Shown in pieces: positions 24,072 through 33,029 of a DNA stretch of 56,706 nucleotides; within the stretch, counting starts at the first letter, position 1; each line of letters begins with the position of its first letter. Both the position numbers and the translations under genes were made by a program. Location: contig CALALV010000189.1 of NCBI GenBank assembly GCA_937925605.1, positions 1 through 56,706 of the forward strand. The letters run 5' to 3'. Source of the stretch: an uncultured Woeseia sp. Its GTDB lineage: Bacteria > Pseudomonadota > Gammaproteobacteria > Steroidobacterales > Woeseiaceae. The notes beneath the pieces are model-generated. The model saw only the letters and a list, made by a program, of their open reading frames with translations, was not told the origin of the DNA and did no database searches.

Positions 24072-25250
24072 ATGAGCAAACGACTTAACCGCTTTCTCAT
24101 CGTGGACATGGCGGAGGACGCATTGAAGCAGTTCTCCCGGATCGGGCGCCGCCTCGGCTACACCACCGAGACCGCCCTCAGCCTCGGCGAATTCATTATC
24201 GCGCTGAGCGAGTTCTCGCCGACGGTCATCATGATCGACCTCGAGTCGGTCGAGAACGGTGGCCTCGATCACCTGAAGGCGCTGCGCGACCAGGCTTCGG
24301 ATGCGCAGATCGTGCTCACCAGCGACGCGAACCCGCGTGGTCTCGAGACGGCCCGCCAGCTCGCCGAGTTCCTGGGCCTGCCGGTCGTTGCCAGCGCGCG
24401 CTCGTCGATTTTCGTCAACGTATTGCGCAACGAGTTGCGCAAGGCGCGGCAGTCGCACAATGGCCTGACGGTCGAGGATCTCAAGGCGGCGCTCGAGAAC
24501 GGCGACATCCGCCCGTACTACCAGCCGAAGGCCGCCTACCGTGCACACCGCGGCTGGCCGATCACCGAGGTCGAGGCACTGCCGCGCTGGCACCTGACCG
24601 AGACCAACGTCGTGATGCCCGAGGATTTCTGGTGGCTGGCCGAGGAAAACGGACTGATGGCAGCCATCACCGCCACCCTGCTCGAGCAGGTCGTGGAGCA
24701 GCTCGCCGACTGGCACTCGAAGAAGATCACGCTGAACGTCGCGGTCAACCTTCCCTCGTCCGCGCTGGCAGACCGCCAGCTGCCGGACCACCTGTTCAGC
24801 CTGGTGCGGGCAGCGCGCCTCGACACGTCGCTCCTGACCCTCGAGGTGTCGGAGGCGACCGCGATGAACCACTCGACCTCGGCGATCGAGATCCTGAGCC
24901 GGCTGAAGTCCATGGGCTTCCGGCTCGCCATCGACGAATTCGGCACCAGCTACTCTTCGCTTGAGCAGCTCTACAGGCTGAAGTTCGACGAACTGAAGAT
25001 CGACCCGGCGCTGGTGCTTGAAAGCCGCATCAGCAGCGAGGCCCGCACGATCATCGAGGCGACCGTCGTGCTCGCACAGAAACTGGGCCTGACCGTCTGC
25101 GCCGAGGGCGTCGACTCGCAGCGCACGCTGCAGTTCCTCGGTCGCATCGGCTGCAACAAGGCCCAGGGCAATTACATCAGTCGTCCGCTGCGCGCCAAGA
25201 TGTTGGAGGACCGCCTGAACGAATGGAATATCCCGGCGGAGGCGTGCTAA
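24072..25250 (+). CDS. Receiver-like plus EAL domain protein with altered DDFG motif
   Basis: The 392-residue protein starts with a receiver-like domain (about 5-125). It keeps the acceptor-position Asp56 but has only one acidic residue in the first pocket and no conserved Lys after strand 5. An EAL domain (about 135-385) follows. Most c-di-GMP phosphodiesterase residues are present: E168-A-L, N226, E258, D288, K309, E345 and Q365. The DDFGTG loop instead reads DEFGTS (288-293), so the second metal-ligand Asp is Glu. Architecture resembles RocR. It may be a weakened phosphodiesterase or a c-di-GMP-binding effector. The gene starts 3 nt after the hybrid kinase stop and ends at a strong terminator. 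Confidence 0.9.
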   Translation: MSKRLNRFLIVDMAEDALKQFSRIGRRLGYTTETALSLGEFIIALSEFSPTVIMIDLESVENGGLDHLKALRDQASDAQIVLTSDANPRGLETARQLAEFLGLPVVASARSSIFVNVLRNELRKARQSHNGLTVEDLKAALENGDIRPYYQPKAAYRAHRGWPITEVEALPRWHLTETNVVMPEDFWWLAEENGLMAAITATLLEQVVEQLADWHSKKITLNVAVNLPSSALADRQLPDHLFSLVRAARLDTSLLTLEVSEATAMNHSTSAIEILSRLKSMGFRLAIDEFGTSYSSLEQLYRLKFDELKIDPALVLESRISSEARTIIEATVVLAQKLGLTVCAEGVDSQRTLQFLGRIGCNKAQGNYISRPLRAKMLEDRLNEWNIPAEAC

Positions 25251-25254
25251 GCGC

Positions 25255-25295
25255 GCCGGCCGGCGCGCACGAAGTGCGCCGGCCGGCATTTTGTT
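25255..25295 (+). terminator. Rho-independent terminator after the signalling operon
   Basis: A G+C-rich hairpin with 14 base pairs and a 2-nt bulge (arms 25255-25270 and 25274-25287, loop GAA) is followed by ATTTTGTT. It begins 4 nt after the EAL gene stop and closes the transcription unit. Confidence 0.85.
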
Positions 25296-25388
25296 GCTCC
25301 ACCGCGCGGTAGCCTGTCACCCTGGCCGCGCGGGTCCAGGACCGCAGCGCAATGAAGCGCTGCTGTCCGCCTTTTCCCGGCGGAGTTC

Positions 25389-26366
25389 CTACAGCCAGCC
25401 GCGGCGCCTGAACACGACGACAAGCGTGACGACCACCGTCGCCATCGCTCCCAGCACCCCGAAATAGCCGTAGTGCCAGCCGAGTTCCGGCATGAACTCG
25501 AAATTCATGCCGTAGATGCCGGCGAGCAGCCCGAGCGGCAGGAATACCACCGTGGCGATCGTCAGCACCCGCATGACCTGGTTCAGCCGGTGCGACAGCA
25601 GGCTCAGGTGCGTATTCAGCAGGTCGACGGCCAGTTCCTGGTTGAGCTGGCAGAGACTCGCCAGCCGGTCGAGGTTCTCGTAGAGGTCGGTGAATTCGTG
25701 GTGGCTCAGGCCCACCGGCAGGTCGAGTCCCGGCCGGCAAAGCTGCTGCATCACGTTGGCCTGGTAGACCAGGTGCCGCCTCGTTCGCTTCAGCGCGCGG
25801 TTGTAGCGGCTGAGGCTCTCGATGACATCGTCGCCGGCGTGCTCGTACAGCTGGTCCTCGAGCTTGTTCAGGTGTTCCTCGAGCGCCAGCACCTCGGGGG
25901 TGTAGGCGTCGACGATGCGCCGGCTCACGAGGTAGGCGAGGTGCGCCGTGCCGCTGGCGAAGCGCGCGCCGTCCGCCGCACAGGCCGCGAACACCTTGTC
26001 GATACTCGGAATCTGCCCGTGGTGGCGCGACAGCAGGTAGTCGCGGCCGACGAACAGGGCGAGGTCGGCAACCTCGGGATCGCTGTCCTCGTAAGCCGTG
26101 ATCAGGTCGCGCAGCATCAGGAACAGGAAGCGGTCGAAGACCTCGAGCTTGGGCGGATGGCGGTCACGCTGGGCGTCCTGGATGGCGAGTTGCGGGATCG
26201 CGAAGCGCTCCTGCATCAGCGCCGCCTCGCCGTCGTCGGGGCGGCCCGCGATGTCGACCCAGATCGTCCTGCCGCTGCCCGGCTGCCACTCGTCGATCAG
26301 TTCCCGGCCGCCGGAGCGCACGGCCCTGGTGGTCTCGTCGTAAAGCAATACCCGGAAATCTCCCAT
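25389..26366 (-). CDS. corA: CorA-family magnesium/cation channel
   Basis: The 325-residue protein has a large N-terminal cytoplasmic domain, a long coiled helix (about 150-255) and two C-terminal membrane helices joined by the hallmark GMN motif (286-288, in GIYGMNFEF). The basic C-terminal end RRRG faces the cytoplasm. CorA pentamers pass Mg2+ (some homologues export Zn2+, ZntB), and GMN is the selectivity filter. The family could be CorA or ZntB; I favour CorA for general divalent transport. Its ATG overlaps the mscS stop (ATGA at 26366), so both channel genes sit in one minus-strand operon, with this gene second. Confidence 0.92.
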   Translation of the reverse strand: MGDFRVLLYDETTRAVRSGGRELIDEWQPGSGRTIWVDIAGRPDDGEAALMQERFAIPQLAIQDAQRDRHPPKLEVFDRFLFLMLRDLITAYEDSDPEVADLALFVGRDYLLSRHHGQIPSIDKVFAACAADGARFASGTAHLAYLVSRRIVDAYTPEVLALEEHLNKLEDQLYEHAGDDVIESLSRYNRALKRTRRHLVYQANVMQQLCRPGLDLPVGLSHHEFTDLYENLDRLASLCQLNQELAVDLLNTHLSLLSHRLNQVMRVLTIATVVFLPLGLLAGIYGMNFEFMPELGWHYGYFGVLGAMATVVVTLVVVFRRRGWL

Positions 26367-27262
26367 CAGGCCTCATCTCCTTGCGCGCCCGATGGCTCGC
26401 GCTTGCTGATCTCGACCCGCAGCGGCCGATCGGAGTCGATGTGTACGTCCTGCTGCGGGAACGCGATCGTGATGCCTTCCGCCGCGAACAGTTCGGCCAG
26501 CCGGTGGCGGATATTGCTGCGCGTGATCCGCAGGTCTCGCTCGCCGCTGGCCTCGCACCAGAACATCGTGTCGAACAACAGGGCGCTGTCGCCGAAGTCC
26601 TCGAAGACGACGAGCGGTGCCGGTTGCGGCAGTACCTGTGGGGACTCGCGCACGGCCTGCTCGATCAGTTCCGCGACGCGGCGCGTCGGCGACCCATAGG
26701 CGACGCCGACCCGGACCGTCGTGCGGATGCGGTTGTCGAGCAGCGTCCAGTTGATGACCGTGCGCTCGAGCATCTGGCTGTTCGGCACCAGGATGTGCAC
26801 GCCGTCGACCCGGCGGATACGGGTCGAGCGGTTGCCGATGCGCTCGACCACGCCGGTGTGCTCGTCGACGACGATGAAATCGCCGATGCGGACCGGGCGC
26901 TCGGTCATCAGGATCCAGCCGCTGATGAAGTTGTTGATGATGTTCTGAGCGCCGAAGCCGACGCCGATCGCGATCGCGCCGGTCAGGAACGCAAACGCGG
27001 TGATCGGGATATTCAGCAGGCTGAGCGCCGTCAGCGCGACGCAGACGATCAGCACGTAGAACAGGATGCGCTGCAGCGTCTGGATCGCGTCGGGCCGCAT
27101 CTCGGTCCGCGCGAGCCGCCGGCTCAGGCCCTTCTCGAGCAGGCGGGAGACCACGTAGCCGAGCACGACCAGCAGCAGCACCAGGACGATCTCGCCGACC
27201 GTGATCGGGCTCTGGCCGAGCGTCAGCAGCTCGTAGTTCCACACCGCCTCGAATTCGCGCAT
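26366..27262 (-). CDS. MscS-family mechanosensitive channel
   Basis: Translation from the ATG at 27262 gives 298 residues; the open frame continues far upstream, but that part looks unlike protein. Three membrane helices (about 18-40, 65-85, 90-115) are followed by the MscS pore-end signature GVGFGAQNIINNFISG, then the beta domain with GDFIVVDEHTGVVERIGNRS and a C-terminal alpha/beta domain ending near 280. Length is close to E. coli MscS (286). It should open under membrane tension to release solutes during osmotic downshock. It is divergent from the rimB-like gene with a 99-bp spacer and co-transcribed with corA. Confidence 0.92.
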   Translation of the reverse strand: MREFEAVWNYELLTLGQSPITVGEIVLVLLLVVLGYVVSRLLEKGLSRRLARTEMRPDAIQTLQRILFYVLIVCVALTALSLLNIPITAFAFLTGAIAIGVGFGAQNIINNFISGWILMTERPVRIGDFIVVDEHTGVVERIGNRSTRIRRVDGVHILVPNSQMLERTVINWTLLDNRIRTTVRVGVAYGSPTRRVAELIEQAVRESPQVLPQPAPLVVFEDFGDSALLFDTMFWCEASGERDLRITRSNIRHRLAELFAAEGITIAFPQQDVHIDSDRPLRVEISKREPSGAQGDEA

Positions 27263-27361
27263 GCTGTCGTCCGGCCCCCGGGGTTGCTGCGCGGCTGCCG
27301 ACCGATCGGCTCCCGACGCGCACGGTCTGCTAGCATAATCGACGGGGTCGCATATACAAGG

Positions 27362-27838
27362 ATGCGCAAGGTGACGGATGCCGAGGACAGGCTCACGCTG
27401 GGCTGGCGGGAGTGGGTCGGCCTGCCCGAGCTCGGGCTGACGAGAATCAAGGCCAAGGTGGATACCGGCGCGCGGACCAGCGCGCTGCACGCTTTCGCGG
27501 TCGAGCCGTTCGAGGAAGACGGTCGCAGCCGCGTGCGTTTCAGCATGCACCCGTTGCAGCGCAACAACGACAAGGTCGTCGTCTGCACGGCCGACGTCGT
27601 CGATCGCCGGGTCGTCTCCGACTCGGGCGGCCACCGCGAACAGCGCTGGGTCATCAGCACGCCGATTCACGTAGGCCCGGCGATCTGGCCGGCCGAGCTG
27701 ACGCTGACCGCCCGCGACGACATGCTGTTCCGCATGCTGCTGGGGCGCACGGCGATCGCGGGGCGCGGCGTCGTGGATCCGGCCCGTTCCTATGTCCAGG
27801 GCAAGCGGCCGCGAGCCGCCGGCCGCCGGGGGAAATAG
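27362..27838 (+). CDS. Retropepsin-like aspartic/ATP-dependent zinc protease, RimB-type (COG4067)
   Basis: The 158-residue product belongs to the COG4067 family. Its active-site-like motif is VDTGARTSALHA (33-44), a retropepsin-type D-T-G, and the family signature LLGRTAIAGRGVVDP-like segment lies near the C-terminus. In Pseudomonas the related RimB is a protease acting with the RimK glutamate ligase. Here too the gene precedes a RimK homologue, with an AstE-like gene between them. The start at 27362 follows a -10-like CATAAT (27334-27339). A possible job is removing residues added by the ligase or trimming the modified target; this is inferred from context. It is transcribed away from mscS-corA. 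Confidence 0.88.
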   Translation: MRKVTDAEDRLTLGWREWVGLPELGLTRIKAKVDTGARTSALHAFAVEPFEEDGRSRVRFSMHPLQRNNDKVVVCTADVVDRRVVSDSGGHREQRWVISTPIHVGPAIWPAELTLTARDDMLFRMLLGRTAIAGRGVVDPARSYVQGKRPRAAGRRGK

Positions 27839-27839
27839 C

Positions 27840-28874
27840 GTGGCAACGCAACAGACCATCACGATCAACGGCACGAGCTTCGGGCCCGGCAAGCGCGGCA
27901 ACGTCGACCTGCCGATCGCCGACCTGTACACGTCGACCTCGCTGCACATGCCGGTGCAGGTCATCAACGGTCGCCGCGAGGGGCCGGTGCTGTTCGTGGC
28001 CGCGGCGATACACGGCGACGAGCTGAACGGCGTCGAGATCGTGCGGCGCCTGCTCAAGCGCCGCAGCCTGAAGTCGCTGCGCGGCACGCTGATCGCGGTG
28101 CCGATCGTCAACGTGCACGGTTTCCTCGACCAGTCGCGCTACCTGCCGGACCGGCGCGACCTGAACCGCTCGTTTCCCGGCAGCCCGAAGGGCTCGATCG
28201 CCGCGCGGCTCGCCCACACCTTCCTGAACGAGATCGTCAAGCGCTCCGACTACGGTATCGACCTGCATACCGGGGCGATCGACCGCAGCAACCTGCCACA
28301 GATCCGCGCCGACCTGGACGACCCGCGCACGCTGGAACTCGCACGCGCCTTCGGCGTGCCGGTCATCATCAACGCCGCGGTGCGCGACGGCTCGTTGCGC
28401 GGCTGCGCCTCGCAGATGGGCATGCCGGTGCTGACCTACGAGGCCGGTGAGGCGCTGCGTTTCGACGAGCTGTCGATCCGCGCCGGCGTGCGGGGGATAC
28501 TGAATATCATGCGTACAATCGGTATGCTGACGGACAAGCCGACGAGCAAGCCGCGCAAGCCCGTCGTCGCCAGCTCGACCAGCTGGATCCGGGCGCCCGC
28601 GAGCGGCATCGTCAGCAGCAAGGTGCCGCTGGGCGCCAGCGTGCGCAAGGGCCAGAGCCTGGCCATCGTCAGCGACCCGCTCGGCACCAGCGAGGAACCG
28701 GTCACGGCGCGCTTCGATGGCATCGTCATCGGCAGGGCAAACCTGCCGCTCGCCCACGAGGGCGATGCCCTGTTCAACGTCGCCGCCTTTCACAGCGTCG
28801 AGCGCGCAGAGGACCTCGTCGAACAATTCGCCGCCCGCCACGAACGCGTAGCCGAGAACGTGGACGGCCAGTAA
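27840..28874 (+). CDS. Succinylglutamate desuccinylase/aspartoacylase-family zinc hydrolase
   Basis: Starting at the GTG at 27840, 1 nt after the protease stop, the protein has 344 residues. It is a carboxypeptidase-fold (M14-like) amidohydrolase with zinc motif HGDE (58-61), third metal His143 in DLHTG and the substrate segment RRDLNRSFPG (105-114). A C-terminal barrel-sandwich-like domain (about 250-340; ASGIVSSKVPLGASVRKG) is present, as in many AstE/AspA relatives. No arginine succinyltransferase pathway genes are nearby, so AstE function in arginine catabolism is unlikely. Sandwiched between a RimB-type protease and a RimK-type ligase gene, it may hydrolyse an amide made by the ligase. 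The true substrate is unknown. Confidence 0.88.
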   Translation: MATQQTITINGTSFGPGKRGNVDLPIADLYTSTSLHMPVQVINGRREGPVLFVAAAIHGDELNGVEIVRRLLKRRSLKSLRGTLIAVPIVNVHGFLDQSRYLPDRRDLNRSFPGSPKGSIAARLAHTFLNEIVKRSDYGIDLHTGAIDRSNLPQIRADLDDPRTLELARAFGVPVIINAAVRDGSLRGCASQMGMPVLTYEAGEALRFDELSIRAGVRGILNIMRTIGMLTDKPTSKPRKPVVASSTSWIRAPASGIVSSKVPLGASVRKGQSLAIVSDPLGTSEEPVTARFDGIVIGRANLPLAHEGDALFNVAAFHSVERAEDLVEQFAARHERVAENVDGQ

Positions 28875-28880
28875 AGGGAC

Positions 28881-29795
28881 ATGCAAACCATGAAAATCGG
28901 AGTTCTGTCGACCAACCGCAACCTGTACTCGACGAAACGCCTGATCGAGGCCGGCGAGGAGCGCGGCCACGTCATGCGCATCATCAACCACAAGCGTTGC
29001 TACATGAACATCACGTCGCACAACCCCGGCGTGCACTACCGCGGCGAGCCGATCGTCGGGCTCGATGCGATCATTCCGCGCATCGGCGCCTCGGTGTCCT
29101 TCTACGGCACGGCCGTCGTGCGCCAGTTCGAGATGATGGGCGTCTACTCAGTCAACGAGTCGGTCGCGATCACGCGCTCGCGCGACAAGCTGCGCGCGCT
29201 GCAGCTGCTGTCGCGCAAGGGCATCGGCATGCCGGTCACGGGTTTCGCCAACTCGCCGGACGACACCGAGGACCTGCTGGACTTCGTCGGCGGCGCGCCC
29301 GTCGTGATCAAGCTGCTCGAAGGCACGCAGGGCGTCGGCGTCGTGCTCGCCGAGACCGCGAAGGCGGCCGAGAGCGTCATCGAGGCCTTTCGCGGGCTGA
29401 ACGCCGACTTCATGGTCCAGGAGTTCATCAAGGAGGCCGGCGGCTCGGATATCCGCTGCTTCGTCATCGGCGACAAGGTCGTCGCGTCGATGAAGCGCAC
29501 GGGCAAGGAGGGCGAGTTCCGCTCGAACCTGCACCGCGGCGGCACGGCCGAAGTCATCAAGATCACGCCGGAGGAACGCTCGACGGCGGTGCGCTCGGCG
29601 CGGGTCATGGGCCTGAACGTCGCGGGCGTGGACCTGCTGCGCTCGAACCACGGTCCGGTCGTCATGGAGGTGAATTCCAGCCCGGGACTCGAGGGCATCG
29701 AGAAGGCGACCGGCAAGGACGTCGCCGGCATGATCATCGCCTTCATAGAGAAGAACGCGAAGTTCGGCAAGACCAAGACGCGCGGCAGCGGCTAG
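28881..29795 (+). CDS. rimK: RimK-family ATP-grasp amino acid ligase
   Basis: The 304-residue protein has the RimK layout: an N-terminal alpha/beta domain (1-95) and an ATP-grasp domain with the glycine-rich loop KLLEGTQGVGVV (144-155), the nucleotide segment MVQEFIKEAGGSDIRCFVIG (178-197) and Mg2+ ligands in VMEVNSSPG (261-269). RimK adds glutamate residues to the C-terminus of ribosomal protein S6 in E. coli; related enzymes make other glutamyl or aspartyl amides. An alternative ATG lies three codons downstream of 28881. It closes the protease-hydrolase-ligase operon with gaps of 1 and 6 nt. The target here could be S6 or a small molecule. Confidence 0.9.
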   Translation: MQTMKIGVLSTNRNLYSTKRLIEAGEERGHVMRIINHKRCYMNITSHNPGVHYRGEPIVGLDAIIPRIGASVSFYGTAVVRQFEMMGVYSVNESVAITRSRDKLRALQLLSRKGIGMPVTGFANSPDDTEDLLDFVGGAPVVIKLLEGTQGVGVVLAETAKAAESVIEAFRGLNADFMVQEFIKEAGGSDIRCFVIGDKVVASMKRTGKEGEFRSNLHRGGTAEVIKITPEERSTAVRSARVMGLNVAGVDLLRSNHGPVVMEVNSSPGLEGIEKATGKDVAGMIIAFIEKNAKFGKTKTRGSG

Positions 29796-29954
29796 CAGCC
29801 GGCCCACGGGGCGACCGCCGCCGGGAGCGCGGGACCGGGCCCCTGCCGGGAGCCGGGCGGGGACGGGCCAAATTGCGTCGAACCACGAGACGCGGCCGTG
29901 GTCACACCCTACAATCGCCGCCTCAGAACGGCAGCCTGGCTATCGGGGGCACGG

Positions 29955-32900
29955 GTGAATCTCACAAGACTGTCTCTGTCGAATCCCGTCGCGGTCATCG
30001 CCGCGATGCTCCTGGTCCTGTTGCTCGGCGCCGTGTCGCTGGGCCGCCTGCCGATCCAGATGATCCCGGACGTGCAGCGGCCGTTCATCCAGATCACGAC
30101 CGGCTGGCGCGCGGCCGCGCCCGAGGAAGTCGAGTCCGAGATCATCGAGCCGCAGGAAGACATGCTGCGCGGCGTGCCCGGGCTCGAGAAGATGATCTCT
30201 TCGGCCTCGCGCGGCAACGCCAGCGTCAACCTGACCTTCTCGGTCGAAACCGACCTGCAGCGCGCGCTGATCGAGGTCATGAACCGCCTGAACCAGGTGC
30301 CGCGCTACCCGGCGGACGTAACCGAACCGCGCATCTTCGCCGGCCAGGACAGTTTCGGCAACGCCATCGCCTGGTTCTCGATCACGCCGGTCGAGGGCAA
30401 CGATCGCGAGATCGCGAGCTACAGCGACTTCGTGCGCGAGGTCGTGCAGGCGCGCATCGAACGCGTGAACGGCGTCTCGAACTCCGACGCCTACGGCGGC
30501 CGCGACAACGAGGTCCGGATCACCTTCGACCCCTACGAGGCCGCGGCGCTGGGCATCGAGGTCCCCGTGCTGGCAGGCCTGGCCGGCGGGCACAACGACA
30601 CCTCGGCCGGCTTCACCGACATCGGCCGGCGCAAGTACACGGTGCGCTACGCCGGCAAGTACGACCTGTCGCAGTTCGGCGAGATGGTGCTTGCCTGGCG
30701 CGACGGCAACCCCGTGCGCCTGCGCGACATCGCAACCGTCGAGGTCGCAATGCGCGACCCCGGTGGCTTCATCACCGAGAACGGCGTCGAGTCGATCGCG
30801 GTCAATGCGCAGGTCGAGAAGGGCGTCAATGTCCTCGAGGTCATGGCCGAGCTGAAGTCCGCGATCGCGGAGTTGCGCGACGGGCCGCTGGCCCGCGCCG
30901 GCCTGCAGATCCAGCAGAACTACGACGAGACGGTCTACATCGAGGACTCGATCGCGATGCTGCGCACGAACCTGCTGCTCGGCATCGTGCTCGCGATCAG
31001 CATTCTCTGGTGGTTCCTGCGGCGCCTGCGCGCCACCCTGATGGTCGCGCTGGCGATCCCGGTGTCGCTGTTTACGGCCTTCGTCGTCATGCAGGTGACG
31101 GGGCGTACGCTGAACATGATTTCGCTCGCCGGCCTGGCCTTCGCGATGGGCATGGTGCTCGACGCGGCCATCGTCGTGCTCGAGAACATCGTGCGGCTGC
31201 GCGAACAGGGCGAGGAGGCCGAACCCGCCGCGAACCGCGGCGCCGAGCAGGTCTGGGGCGCGCTGCTCGCGTCGACCGCGACGACCGTCGCCATCTTCAT
31301 GCCGATCATCTTCCTGCAGGACGTTTCGGGGCAGCTGTTCGCGGACCTGGCGCTCGCGATCTCGGTCGCGGTCGTGACCTCGCTCGCGATCGCCGTAACG
31401 ATCATCCCGACGGCGGCCGCACACTGGCTCAAGTCGGTAAACCTCGATGACCCGCACACGGACTGGTGGGAACGGATTACCGCCGCGATCATGCGCCTGA
31501 CCGACCCGGTCTGGCGCCGCCGCGGGCTGATCGCGGGCCTGTTCCTGTCGGCGAGCCTGCTGACCTGGGCGCTGTTGCCGAAGGCCGACTACCTGCCGGA
31601 AGGCCGGCAGAGCTGGATCTTCGCGTTCGTGATCCCGCCGCCGGGCCAGAGCGTGTCGAGCGCGCGCCACGAGTTCAACAACGTCGTCGCCGAGCGCATG
31701 CGCCCGCACTTCGGCGAGGACGCCGAGCTGCAGGTCAGGAACTACTTCCTGGGCATGTTCGGTTCCTTCGGTTTCATGGGCGTCGACGTCGCCGACCCGG
31801 CGGACGTCGACCCGATGATCGGCAAGCTCAACGGAGAGATTCTCGCGGGCTTTCCGGACACGATGGCCTTCGCCGATTCTTTCGGCATCTTCGACCGGCT
31901 GGGCGGCGGCGGCAATATCGAGATGAACATCCAGAGCCGCGACATGAACGCGATGCTGGCCGCCGCGCGCGCCGGCATGGGGCTCGTCATGCAGAACCTG
32001 CCGGGCGCTATGGCGCGCCCCGTGCCCGGCGTGGACTTCGCCGAGCCCGAGCTGCGCTTCGTGCCGGACGAGCGGCGCATTGCCGAGTCCGGCTGGACCC
32101 GGCAGCAGATGTCCACCGTCGTGCGATCGCTCGGCGACGGCGTGTTCGTCGGCGACTACTTCGACGGCGATCGCCGGCTCGACATCGTGCTGCGCGCGAC
32201 GGACTGGTTCAGCCCGGAGCAACTGTCGGCCACGCCGCTCGCGACGCCGCTGGGCGGCATACAGTCGGTCGACCAGCTCGTGCGCCTCGAGCGCACCGCC
32301 GGACCGGACCAGGTGCGGCGCGTCGACCGGCGCCGCGCGCTGACGCTGATCATCACCCCGCCGGCCGACCTGTCGCTCGAGGAGTCGATAGGCGTGCTGC
32401 GCGATTCGGTCGAGCCCGCGCTGCTCGCGATGCTGCCGGAGGACGGCGAGATCAGCTACTATGGCAGCGCCGACGACCTCGATATCGCGCTCGGCAGCAT
32501 GTCGCGCAGTTTCGCCATGGCCGTGATCGTGCTGTACCTGCTCATGAGCGCGCTGTTCCGTTCGTTCCTCGACAGCCTGCTGGTGCTCGCCGCGCTGCCG
32601 CTGGCGACCGTCGGCGGCGTTGCGCTGCTCAGGCTGATGGACCTGCCGATGGACCTGCTGACCATGATCGGATTCATCACGCTGCTCGGCCTGGTCGTGA
32701 ACAACGCGATCCTGCTCGTGCACCAGACACGCCAGTCCGAGCGCGAGGGCGACGACCGCCGCGAGGCCGTGCGCCAGGCCGTGCGCCGACGCCTGCGGCC
32801 GATCCTGATGAGCACGCTGACCAGCCTGTTCGGCATGCTGCCGCTGCTGCTGATCCCGGGCCCGGGCACCGAGGTCTACCGCGGCCTGGCCGCGGTGATT

Positions 32901-33029
32901 GTCGGCGGCATGGCCGTCAGCACGGTCTTCACGTTGATTTTCCTGCCGAGCATGCTGCGTCTCGGCGAAACCCGCACGGTCCCGCTCGGCGCGGGCCCGG
33001 GCCGCGAACAGGCTGCGGTGACATCATGA
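29955..33029 (+). CDS. RND-family efflux permease (AcrB superfamily)
   Basis: I choose the GTG at 29955, giving 1024 residues. A GTG at 29898 would add 19 residues, but a -10-like TACAAT at 29910-29915 lies inside that extension and a GGGGG Shine-Dalgarno precedes 29955. The protein has 12 membrane helices and two large periplasmic loops (about 35-330 and 550-860). The helix-4 proton-relay motif reads LDAAIVVLEN: D403 is present, but the second Asp of AcrB is Ala404. The helix-10 Lys is replaced in GLVVNNAILLV (N916). The permease gene precedes its adaptor (4-nt overlap), opposite to the usual order, and no outer-membrane channel gene follows. Substrate is unknown. Confidence 0.93.
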   Translation: MNLTRLSLSNPVAVIAAMLLVLLLGAVSLGRLPIQMIPDVQRPFIQITTGWRAAAPEEVESEIIEPQEDMLRGVPGLEKMISSASRGNASVNLTFSVETDLQRALIEVMNRLNQVPRYPADVTEPRIFAGQDSFGNAIAWFSITPVEGNDREIASYSDFVREVVQARIERVNGVSNSDAYGGRDNEVRITFDPYEAAALGIEVPVLAGLAGGHNDTSAGFTDIGRRKYTVRYAGKYDLSQFGEMVLAWRDGNPVRLRDIATVEVAMRDPGGFITENGVESIAVNAQVEKGVNVLEVMAELKSAIAELRDGPLARAGLQIQQNYDETVYIEDSIAMLRTNLLLGIVLAISILWWFLRRLRATLMVALAIPVSLFTAFVVMQVTGRTLNMISLAGLAFAMGMVLDAAIVVLENIVRLREQGEEAEPAANRGAEQVWGALLASTATTVAIFMPIIFLQDVSGQLFADLALAISVAVVTSLAIAVTIIPTAAAHWLKSVNLDDPHTDWWERITAAIMRLTDPVWRRRGLIAGLFLSASLLTWALLPKADYLPEGRQSWIFAFVIPPPGQSVSSARHEFNNVVAERMRPHFGEDAELQVRNYFLGMFGSFGFMGVDVADPADVDPMIGKLNGEILAGFPDTMAFADSFGIFDRLGGGGNIEMNIQSRDMNAMLAAARAGMGLVMQNLPGAMARPVPGVDFAEPELRFVPDERRIAESGWTRQQMSTVVRSLGDGVFVGDYFDGDRRLDIVLRATDWFSPEQLSATPLATPLGGIQSVDQLVRLERTAGPDQVRRVDRRRALTLIITPPADLSLEESIGVLRDSVEPALLAMLPEDGEISYYGSADDLDIALGSMSRSFAMAVIVLYLLMSALFRSFLDSLLVLAALPLATVGGVALLRLMDLPMDLLTMIGFITLLGLVVNNAILLVHQTRQSEREGDDRREAVRQAVRRRLRPILMSTLTSLFGMLPLLLIPGPGTEVYRGLAAVIVGGMAVSTVFTLIFLPSMLRLGETRTVPLGAGPGREQAAVTS

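Noticed and set aside
21927..25289. Minus-strand open frame of about 1120 codons under the hybrid kinase and EAL genes
   Set aside because: Composition is that of an antisense shadow; the plus-strand genes have intact catalytic motifs across the same span.
27263..28111. N-terminal extension of the MscS gene
   Set aside because: The frame stays open upstream of 27262 but is antisense to the protease gene and shows no conserved sequence; the ATG at 27262 gives a normal MscS length.
27840..28874. AstE of the arginine succinyltransferase pathway
   Set aside because: No astA, astB, astC or astD neighbour; instead it lies between RimB-type and RimK-type genes.
29940..32723. Minus-strand open frame of about 927 codons under the RND permease
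   Set aside because: His/Arg/Asp-rich without hydrophobic segments or motifs; the permease on the plus strand explains the sequence.
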